From CAZCAC01 sp964496575 (GTDB lineage: Bacteria > Planctomycetota > UBA1135 > GCA-002686595), in the NCBI GenBank assembly GCA_964496575.1, contig CAZCAC010000031.1, positions 13,435 through 77,434 of the forward strand: DNA of 64,000 nucleotides, written 5' to 3'. Shown piece after piece: positions 8,762 through 17,944 of the stretch (positions are counted from its first letter, which is position 1; the number at the start of each line of letters is the position of its first letter). The position numbers and the translations under genes were made by a program. A model generated the notes under the pieces. It ran no database searches and was not told where the DNA came from. It worked only from the letters and a program-made list of their open reading frames with translations.

Positions 8762-10477
8762 ATGTCTGTCCGTACCCATCGAGCCCGATTCCTCCTCCCC
8801 GCCATGATCGCCCTGAGCACCGTCTCGGCCACCGCTCAGGAACTCGCCTACCAGCTCGGCGACGAGGCCACCAACGGCGACGACTTCGGCCGCGCCGTCG
8901 CCAGCGCCGGCGATATCGACCTGGACGGACACCCCGATATCGTCGTCGGGGCGCCCTACGACGACGCGAACGGCACCAGCTCCGGCAGCATCTTCGTCTA
9001 CTCCGGACGTACGGGGGAGCTGATCTGGACCCGCGCGGGCGAGAGCGCAAGCGAGAGCTTCGGCTGGGCTGTCGACGGCATCGGCGACGTCAACGGCGAC
9101 GGCGTGAGCGACCTCATCGTCGGCGCCCCGGGCTTCGACTTCCCCGGTGGTCACGCGAACAGCGGTAAGGTCTACGTGGTCTCGGGCACGGGCGATTACA
9201 ACATCATGGTAACCCTCACCAACCAGCTGAACGCCCAGATGGGCATCTCCGTCCGCAGCCTCGGCGATCTCGACGGCGACGGGGTCGGGGAGTTCGCTCA
9301 CGGTTCGCCCTGGTACGACTCGGGTGGTCTCACCGACTGCGGGTTCGTCTCCGTCTACTCCGGCGCCAGCACCAGCAGCATGTTCCAGCGCTACGGGGAA
9401 GAGGACGGCGCCTGGTGCGGGATGTCGATCGACGTCGTCCGTGCGACGGGCTACGAGGCGACGAGCCGCCTGATCATCGGCGAGCCCGGGTCCGACACCC
9501 TGGGAACCGACACCGGTCAGGCGCGAGTGCTCGACGGCTACGGAAACACGGTCCTGCTCCTCCATGGCGTGGGCCCCGGAGGTCTGCACGGTATGGCGGT
9601 GGCCGGCATCGGAGACGTGAACGGCGACGGCCTTCGGGATATCGCCGTGGGCGCCCCCGACATGGACCACTACGCCAACGGCACGAACACGGGGCTCGTT
9701 CTCGTTTACTCCGGGGTCTCGACGACGTTCCTCCACTCCTTCGGTGGGCCGACATCGGGAGCGATGTTCGGACAGTCCCTCTCCGGATTTGGCGACTACG
9801 ATGGAGACGGCATCGACGACTTCCTGATGGGTGCTCCCAACCACGACGCGAGCTCCACCGACTCTGGGGTGGTGCAGATCTGGTCCGTCTTCGGCGCGGA
9901 GCCGATCGCGACCTTCACCGGCGGTATGAACGACCACCTCGGCCGCTCGGTGGCCTCGGCGGGTGATCTCAACCTCGACGGTCTGCCCGACTTCATCCTC
10001 GGAGCGAACGACGCGCCCTTCGGACAGGGGCGGGCGTACGTCCACCTCTCGCAGGTGAACGAGCCGGAGAACTACTGCACGGCCAAGGTCAACAGCCAGG
10101 GCTGCACGCCGCAGATCTCCTTCGAGGGTTTTGCCAGCCTCTCGATCGGCGAGGGCATCCACGTGGGCGCGCAGAACGTGATCAACCAGCAGTTCGGACT
10201 CCTGTTCTGGGGATCGGAGTCGCTGGACACCCCCTGGAAGGGCGGGACCCTCTGCGTCAAGGGGCCCTTCAGCCGGACGGGGGTCCAGCAGTCGGGGGGC
10301 AACTCGGGCGTCACCGACTGCTCCGGCAGCTACGACTACCACTTCTCCCACGCCTCGATGGCCGCGGCGGGGATCCAGCCCGGGGTTCGCCTCCACGCGC
10401 AGTACTGGTATCGCGATCCGTCGGCGTCCTACGGCGTCGGGCTGACCGACGCGGTGGCGTTCGACGTCGTTCCGTGA
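8762..10477 (+). CDS. Integrin-alpha/FG-GAP repeat exported protein with type-2 Cys module
   Basis: 571 residues. ATG 8762 opens a signal peptide (RFLLPAMIALSTVSATAQ). Residues about 25-440 are seven FG-GAP repeats, clear from SAGDIDLDGHPDIVVGAPYD, GIGDVNGDGVSDLIVGAPG and similar calcium-binding DxDxDG loops, forecasting a seven-bladed propeller as in integrin alpha. The C-terminal 130 residues differ from the CFGDG module of the neighbours: CTAKVNSQGCTP, GLLFWGSESLDTPW, GGTLCVKGPFSRT, YWYRDP and a final DAVAFDVVP. The same module occurs in shortened form at 61015-61350, so this is a second terminal type. Probably a surface or secreted adhesin-like protein. Confidence 0.8.
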   Translation: MSVRTHRARFLLPAMIALSTVSATAQELAYQLGDEATNGDDFGRAVASAGDIDLDGHPDIVVGAPYDDANGTSSGSIFVYSGRTGELIWTRAGESASESFGWAVDGIGDVNGDGVSDLIVGAPGFDFPGGHANSGKVYVVSGTGDYNIMVTLTNQLNAQMGISVRSLGDLDGDGVGEFAHGSPWYDSGGLTDCGFVSVYSGASTSSMFQRYGEEDGAWCGMSIDVVRATGYEATSRLIIGEPGSDTLGTDTGQARVLDGYGNTVLLLHGVGPGGLHGMAVAGIGDVNGDGLRDIAVGAPDMDHYANGTNTGLVLVYSGVSTTFLHSFGGPTSGAMFGQSLSGFGDYDGDGIDDFLMGAPNHDASSTDSGVVQIWSVFGAEPIATFTGGMNDHLGRSVASAGDLNLDGLPDFILGANDAPFGQGRAYVHLSQVNEPENYCTAKVNSQGCTPQISFEGFASLSIGEGIHVGAQNVINQQFGLLFWGSESLDTPWKGGTLCVKGPFSRTGVQQSGGNSGVTDCSGSYDYHFSHASMAAAGIQPGVRLHAQYWYRDPSASYGVGLTDAVAFDVVP

Positions 10478-10496
10478 TCGAGGCCCGACCTCGGCT

Positions 10497-13358
10497 TCAG
10501 CGCGGGGGTTCGGTGGAGTCGCCGCCCCCGCGCAGCACTTCCTCGAGCGCCGGGTGAGTGCGCAGAGTGCTCCAGTCCGCGGAAGCCGCCAGTGCCTCGA
10601 GCTCCGCGAAGCCGGCGGTGCGGGCCCCCTCGAGGTAGCTCGCCGCCCCCTCGAGGTACGACGAGGCGAGCTCGGAGCGCCGCTCCACCGTCAGGTCCTC
10701 GTCGGCTCCGACGGCGATCACCGCCTTCTGCCAGACGTTCAGCACGCCGGTGACCTCCTGGACCGAGCTGTAGCCGTCCGCCGTGTACTCGACCTGCCGG
10801 ATGAGCGCGACCGCCTCGACGTGGCGGCCGAGATCGGCGTGGCAGAGCGCGAGGTTCGAGCGGGCGTAGCGGATCAGCACCTGCAAGTCGACGCGTTCGG
10901 GTAGCTCCGCGAGGACCTGTGTCGCGTGCTCGGTCGCGCGCTCGAGGGTCTCGAGCGCCTCGGCCGGGCGCTCCAGGTGAATCTGCACCGCCGCCTGGTT
11001 GTTCTCGAGCATGGCCAGGCGGGCGGTCCCATCCACCGAAGGAGCGCGGGCGAGCCGTTCCTCCAGGAGCTCCGCCGCTCGCGTCATGTCCGCGTCGGCC
11101 CCTCCGAGATCCCCGGAGGACATCCGGTGGCTCGCCCGGTTGTTGTAGGCCGAGAAGAGCCCCTCGCGCGAACGCTCGAGTGCGGGGTGCTCCTCCAGCA
11201 GCTCCTCGCCGAGGAGAATCGAGAGATCGAGCTGTTCCACCTGCTCCTCCCGGCGTCCGGCGCGCTCCAGCGCGACGCTGTAGTTGCTGCGAATGCCGGC
11301 GAGGTCCAGGCGGTGTCGGGGCTGGTCGGGCTGCGCTTCCAGCAGCTGCTCACACAGCTCGATCGCACGGAGGCAGTCCCGCTCCACCAGGTCCTTCCGT
11401 CCCGCCTCCAGGTGCAACACGGTAGCCTGCTGCAGCACGCCGACGAGATGACTCTCGAGGGCGGGCGCCGTCGATCCCGAGAGCGCACGCTCGAGCTCCT
11501 CCGCAGCGGTCGCCAGCGCCTCGAGCGCTTCCTGCGTCTCTCCGCGAGAGTAGAGCACGATGGCGAGGTGCTTGTGACTGGTCGAGAAGGCGACGACGCG
11601 ATCAGAATCGTTCTCGTCACCGCGCAGGAGCTCCGCCGACTGTTCGACCGCGCGGCGCAGGTGCTCCTCGGCCTTCTCCACCTCCCCCGAGCGGTAGAGC
11701 AGGTTGCCGATCAGCGTCAACGAGAGCGCCAGACCTCGCCGGGCCTGGCTCGGGTCCGCGCGGCCCTCGACCGGTCCCGTGTCCAGCTGCCGCTCGAACG
11801 CGTCCTTCGCCTCGGTCGCCTCCACCAGGGCGCGGTCGAGGTTGCCCAGCTCCCGCTCGATCACGGCCATTCGATATCGGCCGACGGCCTCGCGATGGTC
11901 GAGCCACTCCGCCTCGGGGTGGGCGGCGAGCAGCTCGCGATAGAAGTCCGCGGCGGCCTCGAGCAGCTCGCGGCGCGCCGAGTCCGCCTGCGGGATCGCG
12001 ACCAGGCGCTCGCTGCCGAGCTCGGTGAGCAGCTCGATCGCTCCCAGCGCCCGCTCGAAGTCGGCGGTCGCGATCCGGCGCGCCTCGGCTTCCGAGGAGG
12101 CGAGCGCCGCACTCTCGCGCGCCTGCCACACGCTGACGACGCCGAAGACTCCCAGCAGCGCGGCGAACGCTACCGCCGCCCCCACCGCCAACCGATGACG
12201 GCGGAGCGAGCGGCGCAGCACGTACAGGCGTGAGTCGGCCCTCGCCTGGATCGGCTCGCCGTGCAGGAAGGCGCGCAGGTCGTTCGCGAGCTCGATCGCC
12301 GTCTGGTAGTGGCGCTCGGGGTCCTTCTCGAGCGCTTTGAGCGTGATCGTCGTGAGGTCGCCGCGTAGCTCGGGATCGAGCTCGCCCGGGGGATCGGGAT
12401 TCACCTCGGTGATGCGTCGGATCGCCTCGATCACGGTCAGGCCGTCGAGCGCGATCGGCGCGCGCCCGCAGATCAGTTCGTAGAGCAGGACACCCAGCGC
12501 GTAGACATCGGTGCGCACATCCACCAGCTGCCGCTCTCCCGAGACCTGCTCCGGGCTCATCGAGGACAGCGTGCCGATCAGGGCGCCGTCGACGGTGTGC
12601 TGGGTGGCGTTCGCCACGTCGGCATCAATGACCCGTGCGATGCCGAAGTCGAGCACCTTCGGCTGGCCGACCGCCAGCGCGCCGTCGATCCTCACCTCGC
12701 CGCCGGACGTCGACTCCTCGTTGGTGACGAAGACATTGTCGGCCTTCAGGTCGCGGTGGATGACGCCGCGCTGGTGGGCGTAGTGCACGGCGTCGCAGAC
12801 GCGCGCAAGCAGCTCGAGTCTCTGCACGAGCCGCAGCCCGTGCTCACGCGCGTAGCGTACCAGGGGAACACCTCGCACGAGCTCCATGGTGAAGTACGGA
12901 ACCTCACGCCCGACACCGTGAACGTCGGACACCTCGGCCACGCCGGCGTCATAGATGCGCGCGATTCCGCTGTGCTGCAAACGGCCCAGGATCTCGATCT
13001 CGTGTCGGAAGCGGCGGATGGCACTCTCGGAGATATGCCCCGCATGCAGCACCTTCAGCGCGACGTCTCGTCGTGGAAAGGACTGACGCGCGGCGTACAC
13101 CGCGCCCATGCCTCCCTCGCCGAGCCGTTCGAGGATGTGATAGGGCCCGATTCGCGCACCGCTCTGAACGCCGGGCTCGTCTCGTTCCCCGCCCTCCAGG
13201 AAGTCCCGAGGCACTTGCGAATCGCTGGCGAGCAGCTGTTCGACGCGGCGCCGGGTCTCCGCATCCGCGGACTCCTCGTCCAGAATCCGCTCCCGCTCCT
13301 GCGGCTCCAGGTCGGCCACGCGGAGGAACAGCTCGTCGACGCGAGACTCGTCGCTCAC
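10497..13358 (-). CDS. Transmembrane Hanks-type Ser/Thr protein kinase with TPR-like C-terminal domain
   Basis: 953 residues from GTG 13358, whose GTGA overlaps the stop of the sigma factor gene; this coupling decides the start over an ATG 51 bases upstream that would lie inside the sigma gene. Kinase domain about residues 70-365: GEGGMGAVY glycine loop, VALKV with Lys near 102, HRDLKADN near 201-208, DFG near 237, SPEQ and DVYALGVLLYELICG, so all catalytic residues are present. One membrane span follows (about 391-411, AVGAAVAFAALLGVFGVVSVW split). The remaining 530 residues are helical, Leu/Glu/Ala-rich and TPR-like, probably outside the membrane or a partner-binding surface. Its overlap with the ECF gene suggests that the kinase controls or is controlled with that sigma factor. 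Confidence 0.9.
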   Translation of the reverse strand: MSDESRVDELFLRVADLEPQERERILDEESADAETRRRVEQLLASDSQVPRDFLEGGERDEPGVQSGARIGPYHILERLGEGGMGAVYAARQSFPRRDVALKVLHAGHISESAIRRFRHEIEILGRLQHSGIARIYDAGVAEVSDVHGVGREVPYFTMELVRGVPLVRYAREHGLRLVQRLELLARVCDAVHYAHQRGVIHRDLKADNVFVTNEESTSGGEVRIDGALAVGQPKVLDFGIARVIDADVANATQHTVDGALIGTLSSMSPEQVSGERQLVDVRTDVYALGVLLYELICGRAPIALDGLTVIEAIRRITEVNPDPPGELDPELRGDLTTITLKALEKDPERHYQTAIELANDLRAFLHGEPIQARADSRLYVLRRSLRRHRLAVGAAVAFAALLGVFGVVSVWQARESAALASSEAEARRIATADFERALGAIELLTELGSERLVAIPQADSARRELLEAAADFYRELLAAHPEAEWLDHREAVGRYRMAVIERELGNLDRALVEATEAKDAFERQLDTGPVEGRADPSQARRGLALSLTLIGNLLYRSGEVEKAEEHLRRAVEQSAELLRGDENDSDRVVAFSTSHKHLAIVLYSRGETQEALEALATAAEELERALSGSTAPALESHLVGVLQQATVLHLEAGRKDLVERDCLRAIELCEQLLEAQPDQPRHRLDLAGIRSNYSVALERAGRREEQVEQLDLSILLGEELLEEHPALERSREGLFSAYNNRASHRMSSGDLGGADADMTRAAELLEERLARAPSVDGTARLAMLENNQAAVQIHLERPAEALETLERATEHATQVLAELPERVDLQVLIRYARSNLALCHADLGRHVEAVALIRQVEYTADGYSSVQEVTGVLNVWQKAVIAVGADEDLTVERRSELASSYLEGAASYLEGARTAGFAELEALAASADWSTLRTHPALEEVLRGGGDSTEPPR

Positions 13359-13960
13359 TCCTCGGCCCCCGAGAGCTCGGCGAACAGCTTCGCCCGCGCG
13401 AGCCTCCACCGTCGCTGGACGGTTCGCTCCGACACTCCGAGCACGTCGGCGATCTCGGCTTCGGGCAGGCCGGCGAAGAAGCGCAAGTTCACGATCTGCG
13501 CCTGGTCGGGCGAGCGGGCTTCGAGTCGCTGCAGTGCGTCCTCGAGCGCGAGGAGATCCTCGGGCGGCGCGGCGGTCGCCAGGGTGAGAGCTTCCGGACC
13601 GAGGCGCTTCCAGCCACCGCCTCGTTTCTGCGCGGCCTTCTTGCGCGCGGCCTCGATGAGCACGTGGTGCATCGCGCGGGCGGCGGCGAAGAAGAAGTGC
13701 CGCCGGTCGTTCCAGCTCGGCTCCTCGCGGTCGACCAGCCGCAGGTAGACCTCGTTGACGAGGGCCGTTGGCTGCAGCGTCTGCCCCGGCGGCAGGCGCC
13801 GCATCCGCGCGCGAGCGATCCCGCGGAGCTCGCTGAAGACGGTGCGCAGGAGCTTCTCCCCGGCCGTCTCGTCTCCCTGCTGCATTGCTTTCAGCAGCAT
13901 CGTCACGGAGCTCGGAGGCGGGGAGGGCGGGGTATCCATCGGTAACTCGGGCCGCGTCAT
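13355..13960 (-). CDS. ECF-type RNA polymerase sigma factor
   Basis: 201 residues of the ECF sigma type seen in Planctomycetes and Acidobacteria (TIGR02999-like). Region 2 includes LQPTALVNEVYLRLVDRE and HFFFAAARAMHHVLIEAARKK; region 4 carries IVNLRFFAGLPEAEIADVLG and SERTVQRRWRLARAKL, a helix-turn-helix for the -35 element. The first in-frame ATG is used; a second ATG seven codons later is possible. Its TGA is embedded in the GTGA start of the downstream Ser/Thr kinase, so the two are translated together and the kinase is its likely regulator, replacing a classical anti-sigma factor. Confidence 0.88.
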   Translation of the reverse strand: MTRPELPMDTPPSPPPSSVTMLLKAMQQGDETAGEKLLRTVFSELRGIARARMRRLPPGQTLQPTALVNEVYLRLVDREEPSWNDRRHFFFAAARAMHHVLIEAARKKAAQKRGGGWKRLGPEALTLATAAPPEDLLALEDALQRLEARSPDQAQIVNLRFFAGLPEAEIADVLGVSERTVQRRWRLARAKLFAELSGAEE

Positions 13961-14068
13961 TCTAGGTCCGAGTTCAGTGATCGGTGCGGTGGGGGAGTGA
14001 GTAGTGCGCCCAGGCCTCGAGAGGAATCGAGACTCCGGTATCCGGGATGCGGAGCCTGGCTCCGTATC

Positions 14069-15142
14069 TCAAGGCGACCAGGGCACTTCGAGCGCGGCGG
14101 TGGTGTTGCTCGCCTGGCCGCAGGGCCCGACGCCGTCGCGATACCAGAGCTGGTAGTAGAGGGTCCGCCCCGCCTGCGCCTGCCCCTGGGTGGCGATCGA
14201 ACCGTTGCTCGACGCGCTCCCACCGCTGCCGATCGTCACCATCTGCAATCTCGTCGTCGACGCGGCCGCGAAGCACAGGATCCCGTCGCCGAAAGGGCTC
14301 GGCGCGAGCGCCGGGCCCTGCAGCAAGAAGCCCACTTCGCCCGGAGGCAGCCCCGAGGCGGTGAAAGACAGGTCGTCGAAGACCACGCTCGTCGAGCCGC
14401 TCGCCGCCAGCACCCCGCCCGCGGCCGTCGAGTTGAGGCACCCCTCACCCGAGCCCGCCGCGCTCTCGTTGCTGCAGGGGCACGGTCCCGAGCTCCCGTC
14501 ACCAGCGCAGATCGCGGCGATCGGTGCGAGACCGTGGTACAGGCGCACCTTCCCATCCCCCGACCCGAGCAGCATGTCCAGCCGCCCGTCGAGATTCCAG
14601 TCGCACATGTTCGGCCGCGAGCGCGGGCCGAACTCGAGGTCGATCGGCACGCCGCTGCTGTGGATGTACTCGTAACCGTCGAAGAGCGGCGCGGCGTCGG
14701 TGCCGACGTTGCGGTAGAGCACCACCTCGCCGTACGTGTTGCCGACCACCAGATCCTTGCGCCCGTCGAGGTCGAGGTCGACCACCGTGGGGGCGGAGCG
14801 GGTCGAAGGGGCGCGCAGGTCCTCGTTCCCGTCCTGGAGCCCCTGCCGGATCCGGAAGTCGGGCGCGAAGTGCGTGCCCTCGTTCAAGTAGAGGTAGACG
14901 TAGCCGCTGTGCATCCCGACGACGAGGTCCTTGCGGCCATCCTCGTTCCAGTCGGTCAGCGCCAGCGTGGTGCGCTTGCCGACCCAGATGTCCACCTTCG
15001 ACCCGGGTTGACCGACCTGCAGTAGCACTCCGCCGTCGAAGGTCGGGTCGTCATCGGTACCGATGTTGGTGTAGAGGCGAATGTGACCGTCGGCCTGGCC
15101 GACGATCAGGTCCTTCTTCGAGTCCGCGTCCCAGTAGACCAC
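14069..15142 (-). CDS. VCBS/FG-GAP repeat exported protein, 3' part with Cys-rich module
   Basis: In-frame continuation of the gene starting at 15502 after a TGA at 15161-15163; coding similarity begins right after that codon (LGLYPLVVYWDADSKK), and the GTG at 15142 has no ribosome binding site. Repeats of the form WDADSKKDLIVGQADGHIRLYTN, DWNEDGRKDLVVG and DLDLDGRKDLVVG make a VCBS propeller. The terminal module is a divergent form of the window's Cys-rich module: AGDGSSGPCPCSNES, GEGCLNST, LYYQLWYRDGVGPCG, then TTAALEVPWSP in place of FNATNGY. Makes sense only as part of the gene starting at 15502, about 477 residues in total. Confidence 0.7.
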   Translation of the reverse strand: MVYWDADSKKDLIVGQADGHIRLYTNIGTDDDPTFDGGVLLQVGQPGSKVDIWVGKRTTLALTDWNEDGRKDLVVGMHSGYVYLYLNEGTHFAPDFRIRQGLQDGNEDLRAPSTRSAPTVVDLDLDGRKDLVVGNTYGEVVLYRNVGTDAAPLFDGYEYIHSSGVPIDLEFGPRSRPNMCDWNLDGRLDMLLGSGDGKVRLYHGLAPIAAICAGDGSSGPCPCSNESAAGSGEGCLNSTAAGGVLAASGSTSVVFDDLSFTASGLPPGEVGFLLQGPALAPSPFGDGILCFAAASTTRLQMVTIGSGGSASSNGSIATQGQAQAGRTLYYQLWYRDGVGPCGQASNTTAALEVPWSP

Positions 15143-15160
15143 CAGGGGGTAGAGGCCCAG

Positions 15161-15502
15161 TCACCCTCCGCCCTGCAGGTTGAGCAGTCCGCCATTCGAT
15201 TGCGCCAGGAGGTAGTTGGAGAACTGCGGATCACCGGGCGTGCCCTCGTTGAGGTAGATGCGCACCCGGCCGCGCTCGAGGCCGCTGCCCTCGCCGACGA
15301 TCAGGTCGGGCAGGCCGTCGTTGTTCCAGTGGGAGAGCGAAGGGACCGAGTAGTCGTTGACCAGGAGGTCGACCCCGGCCGCCTGAACGATCGTCTCGGG
15401 GCCGATGTGGAATTGCGCCGAAGCCCCCGGAGCCAGGAGAGCTCCGAAGACCACCAGCGAGCCGATGGCGCGCCGGGGGGACGGGGAATTGGCAAACCGC
15501 AT
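15161..15502 (-). CDS. VCBS/FG-GAP repeat exported protein, 5' part (gene interrupted by TGA)
   Basis: 113 residues from ATG 15502: basic start, hydrophobic core GSLVVFGALLAPGASA and then the first VCBS repeats (WNNDGLPDLIVGEGSG, RVRIYLNEGTPGDPQF). The frame stops at TGA after LNLQGGG and carries straight on as the previous entry. In related VCBS proteins I recall a Cys just before LGxxPxVV at this place, so TGC or TGT to TGA is a likely single change. Selenocysteine is the alternative: a weak hairpin can be drawn directly after the TGA, but its loop is all C with no G, which does not fit a standard bacterial SECIS. Confidence 0.65.
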   Translation of the reverse strand: MRFANSPSPRRAIGSLVVFGALLAPGASAQFHIGPETIVQAAGVDLLVNDYSVPSLSHWNNDGLPDLIVGEGSGLERGRVRIYLNEGTPGDPQFSNYLLAQSNGGLLNLQGGG

Positions 15503-15612
15503 CTGGATACAGCTCAACAAAGAGGGAGGGGAAAGCAGGCCAGGTCGCCTCGGTAGTGATGGGGAAGGTCGGCCGCCCCGAGGCGCGACGGCCGACGCTG
15601 TCGAGTATGGCG

Positions 15613-17490
15613 CTAGGGGAGGAACACGACCTCGAGACCGTTGGTCTGGTTGCTGTCCTCGCTGCAGGCGCCGCTCGGATCGCGGTACCACACCTGGAAG
15701 TTGACCGTGTCGCCGGCCCCCCAGCCGCCCTTCACGCCGAGTCCGCCGCCCCAGGTGGCGGTGCCCGCCAGATCGGGCGTCTCCACTCCGTGGCGGATGA
15801 TCCCGCCCCCGGCGCAGCGCAGGCCGGCGCCGAAGAGGCTCCCCGCGCCGCCGTTGATCTGGTTCGGGCCGCTGAAGAGCAGGCCGGGCTGCGACGGGAG
15901 GAGACCCGAAGCGACGATGAAGAGGTCGTCGGCGGCCGTGCTGCGGCTCCCGCCGGCGACGATCATGGCGCCGTGCCCGAGCGAGTTCTCGCAGCCCTTG
16001 CCGTCACCGACCGGGCTCTCGTTGCCGCAGGGACAGGCCGTGCCGGTGCCGTCGCCGAAGCAGTAGGCGGTGGCCAACGGGCCCTGCCGGCGGAAGAGGT
16101 AGTTCCCCCTGTTGCTGTCCCAGTTGCTGACCGCAAAGTCGATCGAGGTGGTGGTGGTGTAAGTGAGGACGACGTCGGTGCTCGGCGCCGTCGCCAGGCT
16201 GAACCACCCGGTCTCCGCCTCGTAGCAGTACTGCGACGTGGTGATCGGCAGGCCGTCCACCAGCACCGAAGCGACGTCCATGATCGGCGCGTGGTCGCTG
16301 TAGAAGATCTTGCGCGACCCGTCGCCGGTGTGCGTCTCCCCGATCACCGGGACCAACCCCTCCTTGTCGACGTCGGAGAGTGGCAGCGCCTCGACGACGC
16401 TGTAGGTGCTCGAGATGTAGCCGGGCGTGGAGCTCAGCGTGCCGCTGGTATTGAGGTACATCCGCACCTCGCCCCACCATTCTCCGGTGATGGCATCGAG
16501 CCAGCCGTCCCCCTGCACGTCGCAGAGCACGATCGCCGAGGTGTAGCCGATGAACTGCGAGGTCCAGTCCGGCGTGGTGTTGATGCCGCCCGAGCCATCG
16601 CTGTAGTAGGCGTAGAAGCGCCCCGTCCCGCTCAGCTGGTTGTTGTCGGCGTAAGCGATGTCCTGGTAGCCGTCGTGGTTGATGTCGCCGATAGACAACG
16701 TGTTGCCGTCGGGCGTGGACGGAGTCGATGCCTGCCAGCCGGCCGCGATCGAGATGCTGCTCCCGTTGTTGTAGTGGATGGTCGGCCCCTTGCCGGCGTT
16801 GCAGAAGACCAGGTCCAGGTCGCCGTCGCCGTCCATGTCGCCCCAATCGACGTCGTAGCTGTAGTCGTTCGTCGCCGCCTGCCAGCCGGGATTCCCGGCC
16901 AGCATCCCACCGGTGTTGAAGTAGATGCGGTTCTTGTCGGGATTGTTGTAGTAGTTTTCCCCGGTGGCCACGGCGAGGTCGAGGTCACCGTCGCCGTCGG
17001 CGTCACCGAGGGCGCAGGAGAAGCTGTAGAAGGTGTCGTTCGAGGTCCACGACGGAGTGCTCGAGAGGGTGCCGCTGCCGTTGTTCAGGTACAGCTTGGC
17101 GTAGCCCTCCTGGCTGAACCCGGCCGGACCCAGGTAGACCGAGACGGCGACATCCGGCCATCCATCGCTGTTCACGTCCCCGACCGAGAGGTGCCCGTGG
17201 TAGTCGATATCGTTCGAGGACCAGCTCGGCGTCGAGGGAAAGGTGCCGTTGCCGTTGTTGTGGTAGACGGCCACGCGCTGGCGGTAGATGTCGTTGCCGT
17301 TGGCGACGATGAGGTCGTCCCAGCCGTCCCCGTTGATGTCGGCGAAGCCGGCGCCGGTGGAGACCTGCGTGTCGGAGGAGGTCCAGTCGGGCGAGTTGGG
17401 GTAGGGGACCTGCGGCGCGGCCGTGCTCGAGCTGCTGCCGAGGGCGATCAAAAGGGCGGCGCCGAGGGCGCTCGGGATTGTGTTGCGCAT
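15613..17490 (-). CDS. VCBS repeat exported protein with Cys-rich C-terminal module
   Basis: 625 residues from ATG 17490, which opens the signal peptide RNTIPSALGAALLIALGSSSS. Residues about 25-470 contain at least six VCBS/FG-GAP repeats with calcium-type loops (DINGDGWDDLIVANGND, DVNSDGWPDVAVS, DADGDGDLDLAVATGE, DMDGDGDLDLVF, DINHDGYQDIAYAD). The C-terminal module is the sub-type without FNATNGY: CFGDGTGTACPCGNESP, GLLPSQPGLLFSGPN, GAGLRCAGGGIIRHGV, NFQVWYRDPSGAC and NGLEVVFLP, closest to the CotH-protein tail at 26642. The preceding gene in the same orientation is a broken sulfatase. Confidence 0.82.
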   Translation of the reverse strand: MRNTIPSALGAALLIALGSSSSTAAPQVPYPNSPDWTSSDTQVSTGAGFADINGDGWDDLIVANGNDIYRQRVAVYHNNGNGTFPSTPSWSSNDIDYHGHLSVGDVNSDGWPDVAVSVYLGPAGFSQEGYAKLYLNNGSGTLSSTPSWTSNDTFYSFSCALGDADGDGDLDLAVATGENYYNNPDKNRIYFNTGGMLAGNPGWQAATNDYSYDVDWGDMDGDGDLDLVFCNAGKGPTIHYNNGSSISIAAGWQASTPSTPDGNTLSIGDINHDGYQDIAYADNNQLSGTGRFYAYYSDGSGGINTTPDWTSQFIGYTSAIVLCDVQGDGWLDAITGEWWGEVRMYLNTSGTLSSTPGYISSTYSVVEALPLSDVDKEGLVPVIGETHTGDGSRKIFYSDHAPIMDVASVLVDGLPITTSQYCYEAETGWFSLATAPSTDVVLTYTTTTSIDFAVSNWDSNRGNYLFRRQGPLATAYCFGDGTGTACPCGNESPVGDGKGCENSLGHGAMIVAGGSRSTAADDLFIVASGLLPSQPGLLFSGPNQINGGAGSLFGAGLRCAGGGIIRHGVETPDLAGTATWGGGLGVKGGWGAGDTVNFQVWYRDPSGACSEDSNQTNGLEVVFLP

Positions 17491-17629
17491 GGGGAATCTC
17501 TGCTCAGGTGGGGTGATGACTGCCACTACCTACGTCGTACGTACATTCTACGGGGTTCCCTCTGGTTGGGGGCTTTCGACGGCCTTCCCATCCCGGCTCG
17601 CCGGGGGAGGCGCAGGAGGCTGCTGATCG

Positions 17630-17944
17630 CTATCCGCACACCGCACGGCGCATGGACGGGGGCGGGGCGGAGACGACGGAAGTGGGCTCCATTCCCGGGC
17701 AGTAGTGACGGTCGAGGATCAACCCCTCGGCGGCGAGCTGGTCGAGTTCGGGGGTGTACAGTTTCTTTGTCCCCGGGAGACCGTTCTGGTACAGCACGCC
17801 GAGGTCGCCGTAGCCGAGATCGTCACACAGGATGAAGATGATGTTCGGCGGCTCGGTCCGGTCGTGCGCTGAGCTCGTGGGTTGCGTCGTGCTGGCGAGG
17901 GCCGTCGACGCGAGAATAGTGACTGCGGCGAGAGTCGATCTCAT
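17630..17944 (-). pseudogene. Sulfatase remnant, N-terminus only
   Basis: 104 residues: signal peptide (STLAAVTILASTALAS), then the conserved start of a type I sulfatase, NIIFILCDDLGYGDLG with the metal-binding Asp pair and YTPELDQLAAEGLILDRHYC. A normal sulfatase would continue within a few residues to the Cys-x-Pro-Ser-Arg site that becomes formylglycine; here the frame runs into unrelated sequence (SAPPPSMRR) and stops. The remaining ~400 residues are not found in the 140 bases before the next gene. It is therefore an inactive 5' fragment left by a deletion. Confidence 0.75.

Noticed and set aside
15110..15163. SECIS element after the TGA at 15161
   Set aside because: A hairpin can be drawn but its apical loop lacks the G expected for bacterial SECIS; kept only as a question in the findings.
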